Position numbers and translations under genes: made by a program. A stretch of 64,000 bases of DNA, from the NCBI GenBank assembly GCA_963676095.1, contig OY781040.1, positions 2,790,001 to 2,854,000 on the forward strand, written 5' to 3'. This DNA comes from G963676095 sp963676095 (GTDB lineage: Bacteria > Bacteroidota > Bacteroidia > Bacteroidales > Prolixibacteraceae). The notes beneath the pieces are model-generated. The model did not search any database. It was not told the DNA's origin and saw nothing but the letters and a program-made list of their open reading frames with translations. Position 1 is the stretch's first letter. Every line of letters begins with the position of its first letter. This document shows, piece after piece, positions 34,677 to 43,910 of this stretch.

Positions 34677-35711
34677 TTATTTTTCCAGAATTACCCTCCT
34701 CTTTAAAAACGCACCGTTTTTCCCTTTCGACGCGGGAATAATCTCATATTTCAAAGGAGAGGTTTGAGAAAACGCATCTAAAATTTCTTCGATCTGTTCG
34801 TTTATAAAGGTCCCTGTAAAACGGTAATTTTTCAGTTCCTCGTTTTTTATTTCAATTTTCACGTTGAACCAGTTTTCCAGTCTGTCTGCAACTTCCAACA
34901 TCGGGTCATCGCTAAAGACGAGTTTTCCTTCCGTCCAACCGACATACTTGTCCATATCGTCAACCTGAGTGGTCGTAAAGGCACCCTTGTCCGTCTCATA
35001 ACGGGCAAGCTGACCTGGGTTTAAAATGACCCTGTTCCCGGAATTCCTTTCATCAGCACTGATAAGCACCTTCCCTTCCGTCAAAGCGACAAAGATTTTT
35101 TGATCTGCATGAACCGCATTTAAATTAAAGGCCGTTCCCAGGGCCTTTACCCAAACCTTTCCGGCTTCTACAAAAAACGGTTTCTTCTTATTCCGGGCTA
35201 CCTTAAAAAAACCTTCTCCCTTCAATTCGACTATCCGTTCATCCCGGTTATTAAACTGACTGGAAAAACGAAGGGAACTTCCTGAATTTAACATGACATC
35301 CGACCCGTCAGGCAACCCGATATGGGTCCTTGTTCCGCTGGCCGCGGTGACCTCTTCAAAATATTCATTCCCGGAATGGACTGAAGTGAAAAAATAAAGA
35401 TATAAAGAGGACAAAAAGACTGCCCCCAGCAAAATTGCTGCAATATGTCCAAGAAAATTCAGCCGCAACCGGCGCGACTGTTTTCCGATTATTTTTTCAT
35501 GAACAGAAGACAATGCAGAGCGGACATCCGGCCTTCCGGGAAACCTGAAGCTGCCGGTCCTTTTCCAAAGATCGGCGACATCGCCAAACTCTTTTTGGTT
35601 CTGTTGGTTAACTGCAAGCCATTTATCCAGCCAGGCAGCTTCTTCATCCGTAATCCCGCCTGTCAGTTTTTTATGAATAATGGCATAAATTCGTCCTTCG
35701 TCTGCTTCCAT
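34677..35711 (-). CDS. FecR-family anti-sigma factor
   Basis: A 344-residue FecR protein with a cytoplasmic N-terminal domain (TGGITDEEAAWLDKWLAVN), one membrane segment at about 88-108 (HIAAILLGAVFLSSLYLYFF), a periplasmic FecR domain (GLPDGSDVMLNSGSSLRFS; VKALGTAFNLNA) and a DUF4974 end (YRFTGTFINEQIEEILDAF). The order here is the usual one: sigma, FecR, SusC, SusD. Confidence 0.92.
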   Translation of the reverse strand: MEADEGRIYAIIHKKLTGGITDEEAAWLDKWLAVNQQNQKEFGDVADLWKRTGSFRFPGRPDVRSALSSVHEKIIGKQSRRLRLNFLGHIAAILLGAVFLSSLYLYFFTSVHSGNEYFEEVTAASGTRTHIGLPDGSDVMLNSGSSLRFSSQFNNRDERIVELKGEGFFKVARNKKKPFFVEAGKVWVKALGTAFNLNAVHADQKIFVALTEGKVLISADERNSGNRVILNPGQLARYETDKGAFTTTQVDDMDKYVGWTEGKLVFSDDPMLEVADRLENWFNVKIEIKNEELKNYRFTGTFINEQIEEILDAFSQTSPLKYEIIPASKGKNGAFLKRRVILEK

Positions 35712-35931
35712 TTTTCAGCACTTTTACCAGATGACTCCTTTTCTTCCCTGGAACCCTACATTCAAAATGATTTTTTTTTCAGAAAGTACAATATTCTATA
35801 TCTGTGGTGCTAAATCCATAAAACTGAACTCTTCTTAAAAAATACTGTTTATTAAAACAGGCAATTACTGAAAGGAAGCGGAAATACACGCTGTAATCAT
35901 TCATCAATCAAGACATGAAAGTTATGCTAAG

Positions 35932-36588
35932 TCAGGAATTATGAATCTGCAACCGTAACTCTTGCAGAATCTTCTTCGACAAACGAATAAGCAAAAAGAT
36001 TCCATTTTTGTTTTTAGACCCGGACGAAGGCAGGAATTCCTGAAGATCAATGCGTAATGATTTCAACGCCCGGCCAATCAAAGCTTCAACACCTTTAACA
36101 GAAATATCCATCCTCACCGCAATCTCCCTGTTGGTAAGGTTCTCAAACCGGCTATATTCAAAGGCTTGCCTGCACCGGTCCGGCAACCTGGAAAGCGCAG
36201 ATACCAGGCATTCTTCAAAATCCCGTCCCAGTATTTCATTTTCGGTTGAATTATCAGACAGATCATATTTCCGTGAAACTTCATGCAAGTTCACTTTCTT
36301 ATCTTTCAAATAGTCAGAAACTTGGTTTTTTACCATGGTGGTCAGGTAAGCAGGAAGATTTTGAATTTGAGAAGATACGTTTCTGCGATTCCAAAGCGTT
36401 AAAAATACGTTTTGAACCAGGTCCTGGGAAATATCCGGATCATGCAAAACTGAAAAAGCAAAACGGCAAAGGTTCTCATAATACTTTACAAAAATCAGAT
36501 CAAATGCAAATGAACTTCCTTCTTTAAGTTTATTGGTTAGTAAAAGATCGGGACTATCAATGTTTAGTGAAGGATCACGCATATGCAT
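35932..36588 (-). CDS. ECF RNA polymerase sigma factor
   Basis: A 218-residue ECF sigma factor. Region 2 includes LIFVKYYENLCRFAFSVLHD and DISQDLVQNVFLTLWNRR; region 4 includes LPDRCRQAFEYSRFENLTNR and MDISVKGVEALIGRALKSL. The basic C-terminal tail of about 30 residues is longer than usual. The first ATG at 36588 and one two codons in are both possible. First gene of the second SusCD locus. Confidence 0.9.
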   Translation of the reverse strand: MHMRDPSLNIDSPDLLLTNKLKEGSSFAFDLIFVKYYENLCRFAFSVLHDPDISQDLVQNVFLTLWNRRNVSSQIQNLPAYLTTMVKNQVSDYLKDKKVNLHEVSRKYDLSDNSTENEILGRDFEECLVSALSRLPDRCRQAFEYSRFENLTNREIAVRMDISVKGVEALIGRALKSLRIDLQEFLPSSGSKNKNGIFLLIRLSKKILQELRLQIHNS

Positions 36589-36770
36589 TTTCTGTTTACT
36601 TCCTAAAAGTATAGGAAAGCGATTAAATGCAAGAATAAATCAATGTTAATTTTTATTTTCACGAATATTATTTCTACCTCTCATAAATAAAATCAGGTAA
36701 CATTAATTTAAGGTATTTAGCCCTATTCCTTTTAACTAATTATGGTTAATGCAGAATGCCGGGGAGCATT

Positions 36771-39116
36771 CTAGAATTCGATCTTATAACTCAGGTTGGG
36801 TACAACAATACGGTCGTACTGCATCTCAGGAACTCCTGTTTTCAAGTTAAATTCATAATCGCGGTATTCTTTATATCCCAGTGCATTTAACAGATGGAAC
36901 GACCACACACTGGCATGCCCTGGCTTATTCCTGCGATACGAGATACTGAACGAAAGCACAGTAGCCGGATCTTCCTGCTTTTCAAAAGCATGGGTATAAT
37001 CGTAAACCAATTCGTCCGAAGCCATTGATTCTCCGGCAAGGATCGCGGTATAGCGGTCGCCTCCGTGGAAACTAAGCCGACCGTTCACACTGAACGTATT
37101 GTTTCCTTTCTTTCCAACCTGCCATTCCTTTCCTGCAAGCAGGTTCAGGATATAATTCTTGTTATAAATGCTGTTCCGCTCAACGCCATCGCCCCCCTTA
37201 TACTTTGAATCGAAAACAGATGCTGTAGCCAGATAATAGAAACCCTTCTTCAGGAACCGTTCGAAGGTCAGGTCAACGCCTATGTTTGTACCGGTACCGT
37301 CGTTGACAAGGCTTTTATTAAAGAACCAGTCTTGCTCCAGGTTTTGCAGAGAGAAATAGCTCCCGGGCTCAACCGGAACATCAAACAGATACTGAAAATA
37401 AGGTTCAACTTTAAAGCGGGTATATTCGTTCAGGCTGATATTGTACGCAAGTCCGAAATGATGAGCTTTTGTCATTTTCAGGTCCTTATTGGGTTCAATG
37501 ACACCCTGGTCTGTTTCCTGGCGGGCCAGGTAAAAGCCAATCATCTCGATCCTGCTGTTCAGGCCATAAGCCAGACCAAGTGATTGATTTGAACTGACCA
37601 GCCATTTTAGTCCGACCCGTGGTTCTATGGAAGTTTCGCCGGTCAGTCCGAAGTAATGTACATGGATACCCAAATTCAGGTCGGTCCGGTCGGTCAGTTT
37701 TACTGAAGACTGGGAGAAGGCCTGCACCGATATAGCATTTCCTTTTTCATTAGTATAAACGAACAGCGGATCGCCAGGCTGATCAGCCTGGCGGTTGTCC
37801 ACATTATAATAATGCAGATTTAAAATAATACCGGTCCGGTTGGCATGAGCGTTCCCGAACTTATGATTCAGCACGCTGGTAAAGGTATATTTCCAGGTAT
37901 TGTTCTTCACCCGTTCCAGGTCCTGCAATGCCATCTCATTGTCCAGTTCGCTGGTTTCCGTCCTGATCCCGTTACCAGACAAGGCAATTGTTGTGTGCAG
38001 GTAGTTTCTGCCGTCAAATAATATTTTATGGGACAGCCCTACTGCGCCGGTCGACAAGTTCAGGTCATATCCCTCCTTATCGTCTTTCGTTTCCCAGTCA
38101 GCCGGATCCTCAAGCGGCCCGCGATCCTGAGCATCCAGGGCACCGATCCCCCACAAAGTAAAACTGCCGGTCTTTTGGGTTGGAAGATTCAATTTAAACG
38201 ATAAATCCTGATAACCGATATTTCCAGCCTCTTCGGGGATCAACGGACTAATCAGTCCATAGGTTGAATAACGATAATTAAAGAGGAAAGAAGCCTTACT
38301 GCCTTTTCTGAAAGGTCCTTCCGATGAAAAATCAACGCCAGTGATCCCGGCATTGAAGGTATATTCCCCTCTTTCATTATTTCCGGTACGCATCCGGATA
38401 TCGAAAACCCCCGAAAGGGCATTACCAAATTCGGCAGGGAAAGCACCTGTATAAAAATCGGAATTGGCCAGCATTTGACTCGATAATGCCGTAATACCTC
38501 CAGCCCCAAAAGCAGTGACATCGGCAAAGTGGGTCGGATTGGAGATCTCCACGCCTTCCAATCGCCAAAGCATATTGCGGGGGGAATTGCCACGGATGAT
38601 AATGCCGTTGTTCCCGATTTCTGAAGCCACCCCGGCGAACGATCCTGCCAAACGTGCCGGATCGTCATAGCCGCCGGCATACCGGTTAGCCTCTTCCACA
38701 CTGAATTGCCGTGCGCTGATGGTAGCCATGGCATTGATCGGCTGCTCCTTTGAAGTCCGTGCCATGATCTTCACCTCTGCCAGTTGTTTGATAAGTTCAT
38801 CAAGTGAAGCATTCAACACCACTTCTTTCCCGGTGCCCACCAGTACCTCCCGAAACAAATAGTTCTGATACCCGATAAAGCTGACCAAAATATTATAGCG
38901 CCCGGGTTTGATATTCCTTAACCAAAACTGTCCGTTCTCATTCGTAACGGTACCAAGCTGGGGCTTTGATTCCAGTATCACCACGGTAGCCCCTGCCAGA
39001 GGGGCTTGTGTAACTGCATCGGTCACCTGCCCCTTGATTACCTGTCCTTCCTGTTGCGACCAGGAATATTTCTGTATGGCCAAAAGAATAAATATGAAAA
39101 AGAGTTTTCTGATCAT
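36771..39116 (-). CDS. TonB-dependent outer-membrane receptor
   Basis: A 781-residue receptor with signal peptide (MIRKLFFIFILLAIQKYSWS), a carboxypeptidase-like regulatory domain (IKGQVTDAVTQAPLAGATVV), a plug (GIIIRGNSPRNMLWRLEGVE) and a barrel ending YKIEF. It is shorter than SusC and has no STN domain or SusD partner, so it is of the general TonB receptor group. It is divergent from the PAS-LuxR regulator, which is its likely controller. Confidence 0.9.
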   Translation of the reverse strand: MIRKLFFIFILLAIQKYSWSQQEGQVIKGQVTDAVTQAPLAGATVVILESKPQLGTVTNENGQFWLRNIKPGRYNILVSFIGYQNYLFREVLVGTGKEVVLNASLDELIKQLAEVKIMARTSKEQPINAMATISARQFSVEEANRYAGGYDDPARLAGSFAGVASEIGNNGIIIRGNSPRNMLWRLEGVEISNPTHFADVTAFGAGGITALSSQMLANSDFYTGAFPAEFGNALSGVFDIRMRTGNNERGEYTFNAGITGVDFSSEGPFRKGSKASFLFNYRYSTYGLISPLIPEEAGNIGYQDLSFKLNLPTQKTGSFTLWGIGALDAQDRGPLEDPADWETKDDKEGYDLNLSTGAVGLSHKILFDGRNYLHTTIALSGNGIRTETSELDNEMALQDLERVKNNTWKYTFTSVLNHKFGNAHANRTGIILNLHYYNVDNRQADQPGDPLFVYTNEKGNAISVQAFSQSSVKLTDRTDLNLGIHVHYFGLTGETSIEPRVGLKWLVSSNQSLGLAYGLNSRIEMIGFYLARQETDQGVIEPNKDLKMTKAHHFGLAYNISLNEYTRFKVEPYFQYLFDVPVEPGSYFSLQNLEQDWFFNKSLVNDGTGTNIGVDLTFERFLKKGFYYLATASVFDSKYKGGDGVERNSIYNKNYILNLLAGKEWQVGKKGNNTFSVNGRLSFHGGDRYTAILAGESMASDELVYDYTHAFEKQEDPATVLSFSISYRRNKPGHASVWSFHLLNALGYKEYRDYEFNLKTGVPEMQYDRIVVPNLSYKIEF

Positions 39117-39240
39117 TGTTTAATTGTTTTCAGGTTTTTTATTACACACACATTCTGACCGGACTTCGCCCTGCAATGCCGGCTGAAATAGGTATTTATC
39201 AGTTGATTTGAAACTACTTGGCAAAGATCAGCGAATACCC

Positions 39241-39270
39241 TATTTTTGACAATACTGAAAAATCAGTATT
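39241..39270 (+). promoter_or_regulatory. -7 box and operator-like palindrome of the PAS-LuxR gene
   Basis: TATTTTTG (39241-39248) fits the -7 consensus. It is followed by a perfect inverted repeat AATACTGA-AAAA-TCAGTATT (39251-39270) that ends at the base before the ATG. The position, on the start site and leader, suits an autoregulatory operator or a start-blocking hairpin. Confidence 0.5.
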
Positions 39271-40032
39271 ATGACCACAAATCAAAAGGAAGAAACCCGT
39301 TGGCATAGTCAGAAATTCGATCGTAAGAAACTGGATTATACCATTGTGAACCGGCATATCGAATTTCTGGAATCAATCAAAGCGGTTCATAACAGTGCCA
39401 TTTCCATTTTCGACATGGCCCGGATGCAACATATTTATCTGTCTTCGACTTTTAAAGATCTGCTTGGCTGGGACCTGGATGAAGCCAGGAAGCCAGGAAA
39501 CGAATACATTGACAAACGGATGCACCCGGATGATATGGAACATTTGAACCAGGTTTCCTCCTTATTCTTTGATTTAATTCTGAAAGTCAAAAAAGAAAAC
39601 GGTCAAAATATTCAGCATTATAAGATGATCATGGATTACCGCACCAAAGGTAAAGACGGTAACTATATCCGCATCATTGAACAACATAAGGTGCTGGAAT
39701 TGGACTGCTCGGGGAATATATGGCTGAGTTTGGGCATTACAGACCTTTCACCAGACAAAGACATCCAGGATCTGTGCCACTACCGGCTGGTGAATGTCAA
39801 AACAGGTGAACTCTACCATTTCCCCAAAGAAGTTCCCGGAACCATACTCAGCATGCGCGAACAGGAAATTTTACAGCTACTGTCCAAAGGGCTTATCAGC
39901 AAGCAAATTGCAGATCAGCTTTTCATTTCGGTAAATACAGTAAATACGCACCGGCAACGGATTATCGAGAAACTGGAAGTAAGCAATACTGCAGAGGCGA
40001 TCCAGCATGCGCTGACTCTCGGGATCATCTGA
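39271..40032 (+). CDS. LuxR-type regulator with N-terminal PAS-like domain
   Basis: A 253-residue regulator. The N-terminal region (about 30-165) looks like a PAS fold (IFDMARMQHIYLSSTFKDLL; KDGNYIRIIEQHKVLEL). The LuxR/GerE HTH is at about 190-250 (SMREQEILQLLSKGLISKQI; NTVNTHRQRIIEKLEV). It lacks a REC domain, so it probably senses a ligand directly. Divergent from a TonB receptor gene. Confidence 0.87.
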   Translation: MTTNQKEETRWHSQKFDRKKLDYTIVNRHIEFLESIKAVHNSAISIFDMARMQHIYLSSTFKDLLGWDLDEARKPGNEYIDKRMHPDDMEHLNQVSSLFFDLILKVKKENGQNIQHYKMIMDYRTKGKDGNYIRIIEQHKVLELDCSGNIWLSLGITDLSPDKDIQDLCHYRLVNVKTGELYHFPKEVPGTILSMREQEILQLLSKGLISKQIADQLFISVNTVNTHRQRIIEKLEVSNTAEAIQHALTLGII

Positions 40033-40063
40033 TACCTCCGCTTTTATTTTAATAATCTATTAG

Positions 40064-40086
40064 AGGTTTCACCCGGGGTGAAACCT
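40064..40086. repeat. REP palindrome 4, 11 kb from the RAYT gene
   Basis: AGGTTTCACC-CGG-GGTGAAACCT, the same core as the three elements at the RAYT gene. It lies 31 bases after the PAS-LuxR stop and abuts the stop codon of a minus-strand gene remnant. A half site GGTTTCACC lies at 40352-40360. Confidence 0.85.
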
Positions 40087-40321
40087 TTAAAAGTCTCGTT
40101 TATACTTAACGATAATAGCAGGCGTTACTGTTGTATCTGATATCACTAAGGTAGAACTGTCATAAAGTTCATAAACCAAAACGACCGAATCAGCGTCTGC
40201 CGGATACCGGTTCAAATAAAATACCAGCGTACTGTCAGTCCTCCTGACGTAAGTGCTGTCCTATATCAGGTTCAACACATCAGGATCCCGCCTGACGGAA
40301 CTGCCGGGTATCTCGGGCACT
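40087..40321 (-). pseudogene. Remnant of a gene with two in-frame stops
   Basis: Reading the minus strand from about 40321 gives a coherent protein end: SEVPEIPGSSVRRDPDVLNL, I, an in-frame TAG, then DSTYVRRTDSTLVFYLNRYP and VIVKYKRDF-type beta-rich sequence ending in TAA at 40087-40089. The TAG is where a CAG (Gln) would fit. A further stop lies just upstream. Family unknown; the sequence looks like the C-terminal half of a small beta-rich protein. Confidence 0.5.
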
Positions 40322-40358
40322 TCGGATTATTGCATTATGTTTCACAGACAAGGTTTCA

Positions 40359-40402
40359 CCTATACTCTACCTATACTTCTCCTATACTCATCCTATACTC
40401 GG
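40359..40402. repeat. Four tandem 11-bp units CCTATACTYNN
   Basis: Four consecutive units (CCTATACTCTA, CCTATACTTCT, CCTATACTCAT, CCTATACTCGG). The first 8-9 bases are conserved and the last 2-3 vary. The array starts inside the REP half site at 40352. It lies in non-coding DNA behind the 40516 gene. Confidence 0.75.
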
Positions 40403-40471
40403 GTCATCATGAAAACGGATCGCCTGTTTACGTTGCTGTATTTGCCAGATAATCAACAGTATTAAAATCAT

Positions 40472-40501
40472 AAAAAAGGAGGAGGAAACAAATCCTCCTC
40501 C
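40472..40501 (-). terminator. Terminator of the 40516 gene
   Basis: Perfect 9-bp stem GGAGGAGGA / TCCTCCTCC followed on the minus strand by six T, 15 bases beyond the stop codon. Confidence 0.87.
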
Positions 40502-40515
40502 GCATTGCTGTTTAA

Positions 40516-41076
40516 TTAAATCTCCTGCTCTTCTTCAGTCAGATTGCCGGGAAGATCGGAGACTCGGACAATGATCTTATCCCCTTCCAGGGATTCATTG
40601 ACAGAAGTTGCCGTGTAGCGCCAGTTATTGCCGGATTGCAGTTCGGCAGCCCCCTGCTCCACGTTGGAACTGTCTGCATTGAGAATGGTCACGGTTACTT
40701 CAGCCACCTCAAAATCATCGACGGCACGAACCTGGATATAACTGTCAGGCTGACCGGTGTAATGGCTTACATCAATCTCGTCAATTTGGGGAGCACTCAG
40801 AAAATCAGCCACAGCTACATTAAATGCAGATTGCCCCTCTTCTGCCGCAGCTTCGTAAGCCGCTTTTTTAGCTGCATCAGCAATGGAAGCTTTTCCATAA
40901 AGAATGGCTTCCTGGAAACGCAATTGGTGTTGTTCCTGCGCTTCACTCGGTTCATTCTCCCTTTTTCCGGGAGCTTGCGATACAATTGTTTTTCCGCCAA
41001 GATTGCGGAACACGATCAGGTCTCCAAGCTTTCCGCTAAAACCTGTAACAACGATGTTTTTGCCAACTTTAGCCAT
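40516..41076 (-). CDS. Conserved hypothetical protein
   Basis: A 186-residue protein from the ATG at 41074-41076. It has no signal peptide or membrane segment. The N-terminal part is glycine- and lysine-rich (KNIVVTGFSGKLGDLIVFRN), the middle is Ala-rich and helical, and the C-terminal part is acidic and beta-rich, ending NLTEEEQEI. I have a weak recollection of similar small proteins in Bacteroidales, without a function. Monocistronic, with its own terminator. Confidence 0.7.
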   Translation of the reverse strand: MAKVGKNIVVTGFSGKLGDLIVFRNLGGKTIVSQAPGKRENEPSEAQEQHQLRFQEAILYGKASIADAAKKAAYEAAAEEGQSAFNVAVADFLSAPQIDEIDVSHYTGQPDSYIQVRAVDDFEVAEVTVTILNADSSNVEQGAAELQSGNNWRYTATSVNESLEGDKIIVRVSDLPGNLTEEEQEI

Positions 41077-41323
41077 AGTAATTAATTTTAAAGATGTCAA
41101 CCCAAGTTAAATCACATAAATTAGAATCACAATGGCTTATAATTAAGATATAGATTTTTATGAAATAGAATGCATTATATTTTTCTGATATAAAACAATT
41201 TAAATTCTTTTGAGATACAGTAATCATATAGCTTTTTCGTAATCAAATGTTTAATATATAATTTAAATATGTAAAGCTGTTGACCCCATCGAAAAACGGA
41301 ATTTTACCGCTGTCCGTATATTC

Positions 41324-41432
41324 TTAAAATGTGCAGGGACGGACTGCTGAACAATACAACAAATAAGAACTTTTAAGATCTTCTATAATTTCTGTTACAA
41401 CCTATTCCAAATCCTTCTCCTGAAAATACCTC
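41324..41432 (-). pseudogene. C-terminal tail of a second radical SAM (RiPP) gene
   Basis: The minus-strand reading DLE, stop, VVTEIIEDLKSSYLLYCSA aligns with the C-terminus of the radical SAM protein at 50435 (DIDQSRLIEIAEELKSSYLL, then YSSA). The DNA also matches at several runs (gaacttttaag, ctgctgaac). The TAG sits where the intact gene has Gln. The rest of the gene is missing. It lies directly downstream of the second OMP gene of the RiPP locus. Confidence 0.7.
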
Positions 41433-41443
41433 AACGATTATTT

Positions 41444-43792
41444 CTACATCCGGTCGAGCTCCTCTTCCCCTGCTGATTTTTTCTTAATCCCGCTTTTAAA
41501 ATTATTGAAATTATATTTAATAACCAGCCTTATCCAGCTATTATCCAGGTCCTGTACCGAACCCGATATGATGTTCCCATACCGATCTTCCCACGGAGTA
41601 TCAGAAGTATTTAACAGATCTCTAGCCAATAGTGAAACTTTTAGTTTATCATTCCAGAATGAGGTATCAAAACCGATTGATAAATTATAGTAACGTTTCC
41701 AGTAAGTCATCAGCTCTTCCTGATCGCTGTGGTAAACAAAATTGATTAACGCACTTGTCCTGCCGGAAAGGGTAAAATTATTGTCAATCATAAAGAAGTA
41801 ACAGAGTTTTTTGGCCTTTCTTATTTCATTCAGAAACGGGATCTCGATGTTAGGTTTCTCAATGCCAAAGCTAACGGTATTCCCATACCATTTTTGGGAG
41901 AGAGAGTAATCGACATTCGCGAAAAAATATTTTGCCTTATCAAGATTAACGGGCGTGTATTTTATGATATCCGGGTCGTCTTCATCGTTCACAGCAGTCA
42001 ATATTCGCGGATTCTTTTCCTTTCTGTAACCAATATTAAGGATCAGGTTACTGAACATTGACAGGTCAAGACTAAAACTATTTTTCAGAGTTGGCTTGAT
42101 CCGGGGATTTCCAACGCTGTACGAATTGGCATCCAAATAAGTAACATCAGTACTAAGCTCATCGAATGAAGGTCTGTCTATTTTTTTTATATAACTTAAC
42201 GTCAACGATACCTTGTTCGAAAATTCTTTATTGACAGAAACCGAAGGGAACCAATTCCCATATACTGAATCCAAAACCGTTGTATGTCCGGATTCTACAT
42301 TTGTTGAGGTCCGCTCATAACGAAGGCCAGCTCCTAAAGAAAACGGATTTAGCTTATAATTTGCTTTTATGTAAACAGCACCGATCCGATCATTGATTGA
42401 ATTGCTGTCAGTATAATTGTTTTCATCGGTCACCGCATTGGTTGATACCGTTTTCCCATTTTTGTTTACATGTGAAAATTTTCCCCCTGTTTTTAGTCCA
42501 AGACGATTAAAAACAGAAGTTTTAAAATCAAGCTTCGCACTGTAAACCTCGTAATTATTTTTACCATCCAGCAATGTATTCAGGGATGATTGATCGGACA
42601 GGTTATATTCTTCAATATTCTCCAAAGAAACATCTGAAACTTCAGAATAATCGCTTATAACCGACAGGGAACTAACACTATCTATGCTTAATAAATAATT
42701 CAAACTGTAGGTTGACAGGTCATAACTACCATTCGAGTTTTTATTAATATCCCGATATACGGTTGCGGTATCTGTTTTGTCAATTGTTTGGTCGGTATGT
42801 GATCTCTCCTTGTCATCCTCCCTTATTAAAGTTACCTGAGCTTCGATAGTGTGTTTGCTGTTTATTTTTTGACTGACAGAAGCATACAGATTATTGGTCC
42901 GGGCAGACGGATACCTCACTGCAGAATTTCTGTTATTTATTACATAGGCATCCTGGGTGTTAATTTCATAAGCATCTTCAAAATTTTTGTAATTAACCAT
43001 GCGATATGAATAATTAACGGTAAAATCGGTGTTTCCCAATTTTCCATTGAGGTTTGTTCCCAAGAAGTCACTGTATCTTTTAGCAATATATGAATAATTG
43101 TAAAGTTGAAAATTAAGCCTGTCTCCGGTAATCTTTTTTGTTGTAATCTTTATAATTGCATTACCAGAAGCACTATATTCTGCTGAAGGGTTACGGTCTA
43201 TTTCGATACTCGCGATATCACAAGACTGAAGGTTTGCTATTTCTGCTGTATTTTTCACTTCCCGTCCGTTCAAAAAAATCAAGGGGGTCCCCTTGCCAAA
43301 AACGGTGATCTGATCCTTACTGTCCACAAGTAAACCAGGGCTTCTCCGTAAAGCATCAAATACGTTTCCGGCTTTACTAAGCGCTGTTCCGCTTACATTA
43401 ACCAATAAACGACCCTCAACCTGCCTTACCACCGGACGGTGTCCTTTTATTGTTACTTCATTTATGGAAGTAACGTTTTGTTCCAGGAAAATTACACCTA
43501 CATTTTCCCGTACTCCCAGAGTAGCTGTTTTAAAACCAATATTACTGATTCTAAGGAAATAACTTTTTGTTTCATCACCCTTCCCTTCAATTATAAAATG
43601 CCCATGATCGTCGGATGTTGTTCCAGTTACAAAAGTTGAATCAGGAAGGCTGTATAGGACGACATTAGCAAAAGGCACAGGTTCATCCGCCGTATTATGA
43701 ACATAACCTTCAATCTTTTGGCCTGATGCGAATTGCCCTGTTAAAGTACAAGCCAACGCACTAATCCAATATCTAAATGCCTTATTTTTCAT
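41444..43792 (-). CDS. Outer-membrane beta-barrel protein of the RiPP locus (second copy)
   Basis: A 782-residue TonB-receptor-like barrel: signal peptide (ending FASGQ), carboxypeptidase-like domain (IEGYVHNTADEPVPFANVVL), plug-like region (TPLIFLNGREVKNTAEI) and a C-terminal barrel of the OMP_b-brl_3 type. It has the same layout as the protein at 46595 but is clearly diverged. Its ATG overlaps the stop of an ABC-transporter remnant (TTATGA), so it was once part of a transporter operon. The barrel ends before a basic tail (SGIKKKSAGEEELDRM), so it has no terminal Phe. Confidence 0.87.
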   Translation of the reverse strand: MKNKAFRYWISALACTLTGQFASGQKIEGYVHNTADEPVPFANVVLYSLPDSTFVTGTTSDDHGHFIIEGKGDETKSYFLRISNIGFKTATLGVRENVGVIFLEQNVTSINEVTIKGHRPVVRQVEGRLLVNVSGTALSKAGNVFDALRRSPGLLVDSKDQITVFGKGTPLIFLNGREVKNTAEIANLQSCDIASIEIDRNPSAEYSASGNAIIKITTKKITGDRLNFQLYNYSYIAKRYSDFLGTNLNGKLGNTDFTVNYSYRMVNYKNFEDAYEINTQDAYVINNRNSAVRYPSARTNNLYASVSQKINSKHTIEAQVTLIREDDKERSHTDQTIDKTDTATVYRDINKNSNGSYDLSTYSLNYLLSIDSVSSLSVISDYSEVSDVSLENIEEYNLSDQSSLNTLLDGKNNYEVYSAKLDFKTSVFNRLGLKTGGKFSHVNKNGKTVSTNAVTDENNYTDSNSINDRIGAVYIKANYKLNPFSLGAGLRYERTSTNVESGHTTVLDSVYGNWFPSVSVNKEFSNKVSLTLSYIKKIDRPSFDELSTDVTYLDANSYSVGNPRIKPTLKNSFSLDLSMFSNLILNIGYRKEKNPRILTAVNDEDDPDIIKYTPVNLDKAKYFFANVDYSLSQKWYGNTVSFGIEKPNIEIPFLNEIRKAKKLCYFFMIDNNFTLSGRTSALINFVYHSDQEELMTYWKRYYNLSIGFDTSFWNDKLKVSLLARDLLNTSDTPWEDRYGNIISGSVQDLDNSWIRLVIKYNFNNFKSGIKKKSAGEEELDRM

Positions 43793-43896
43793 AAGTATTC
43801 AAGCAATCTGATTTTTAAATAATGATATGCAGAATTAGCCATCAATTCATTGTGTGATCCTATTTCCATAATTTTCCCATTGTTTAACACCCCAAA
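43789..43896 (-). pseudogene. C-terminal remnant of an ABC exporter ATPase
   Basis: The minus-strand frame reads FGVLNNGKIMEIGSHNELMA, then NSAYHYLKIRLLEYL and a TGA. This is the extreme C-terminus of an ABC exporter (after the H-loop: VLdnGkI.E.GsH.eLl). An in-frame TAA lies just upstream. The intact exporter at 44377 has the matching VLDNGTISELGTHAELIGL, so this is a different copy. Confidence 0.75.
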
Positions 43897-43910
43897 TTAC
43901 CGGATATCAT

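Noticed and set aside
40394..40471. 25-codon hydrophobic ORF on the minus strand
   Set aside because: It starts in the T-run of a terminator and runs into the 11-bp tandem array; probably chance or debris of the adjacent broken gene.
43789..43896. Continuation of the mini HlyD gene into the ABC-like tail by frameshift
   Set aside because: The tail matches the end of an ABC ATPase, not a HlyD protein, and the mini HlyD has a natural-looking end with its own stop.
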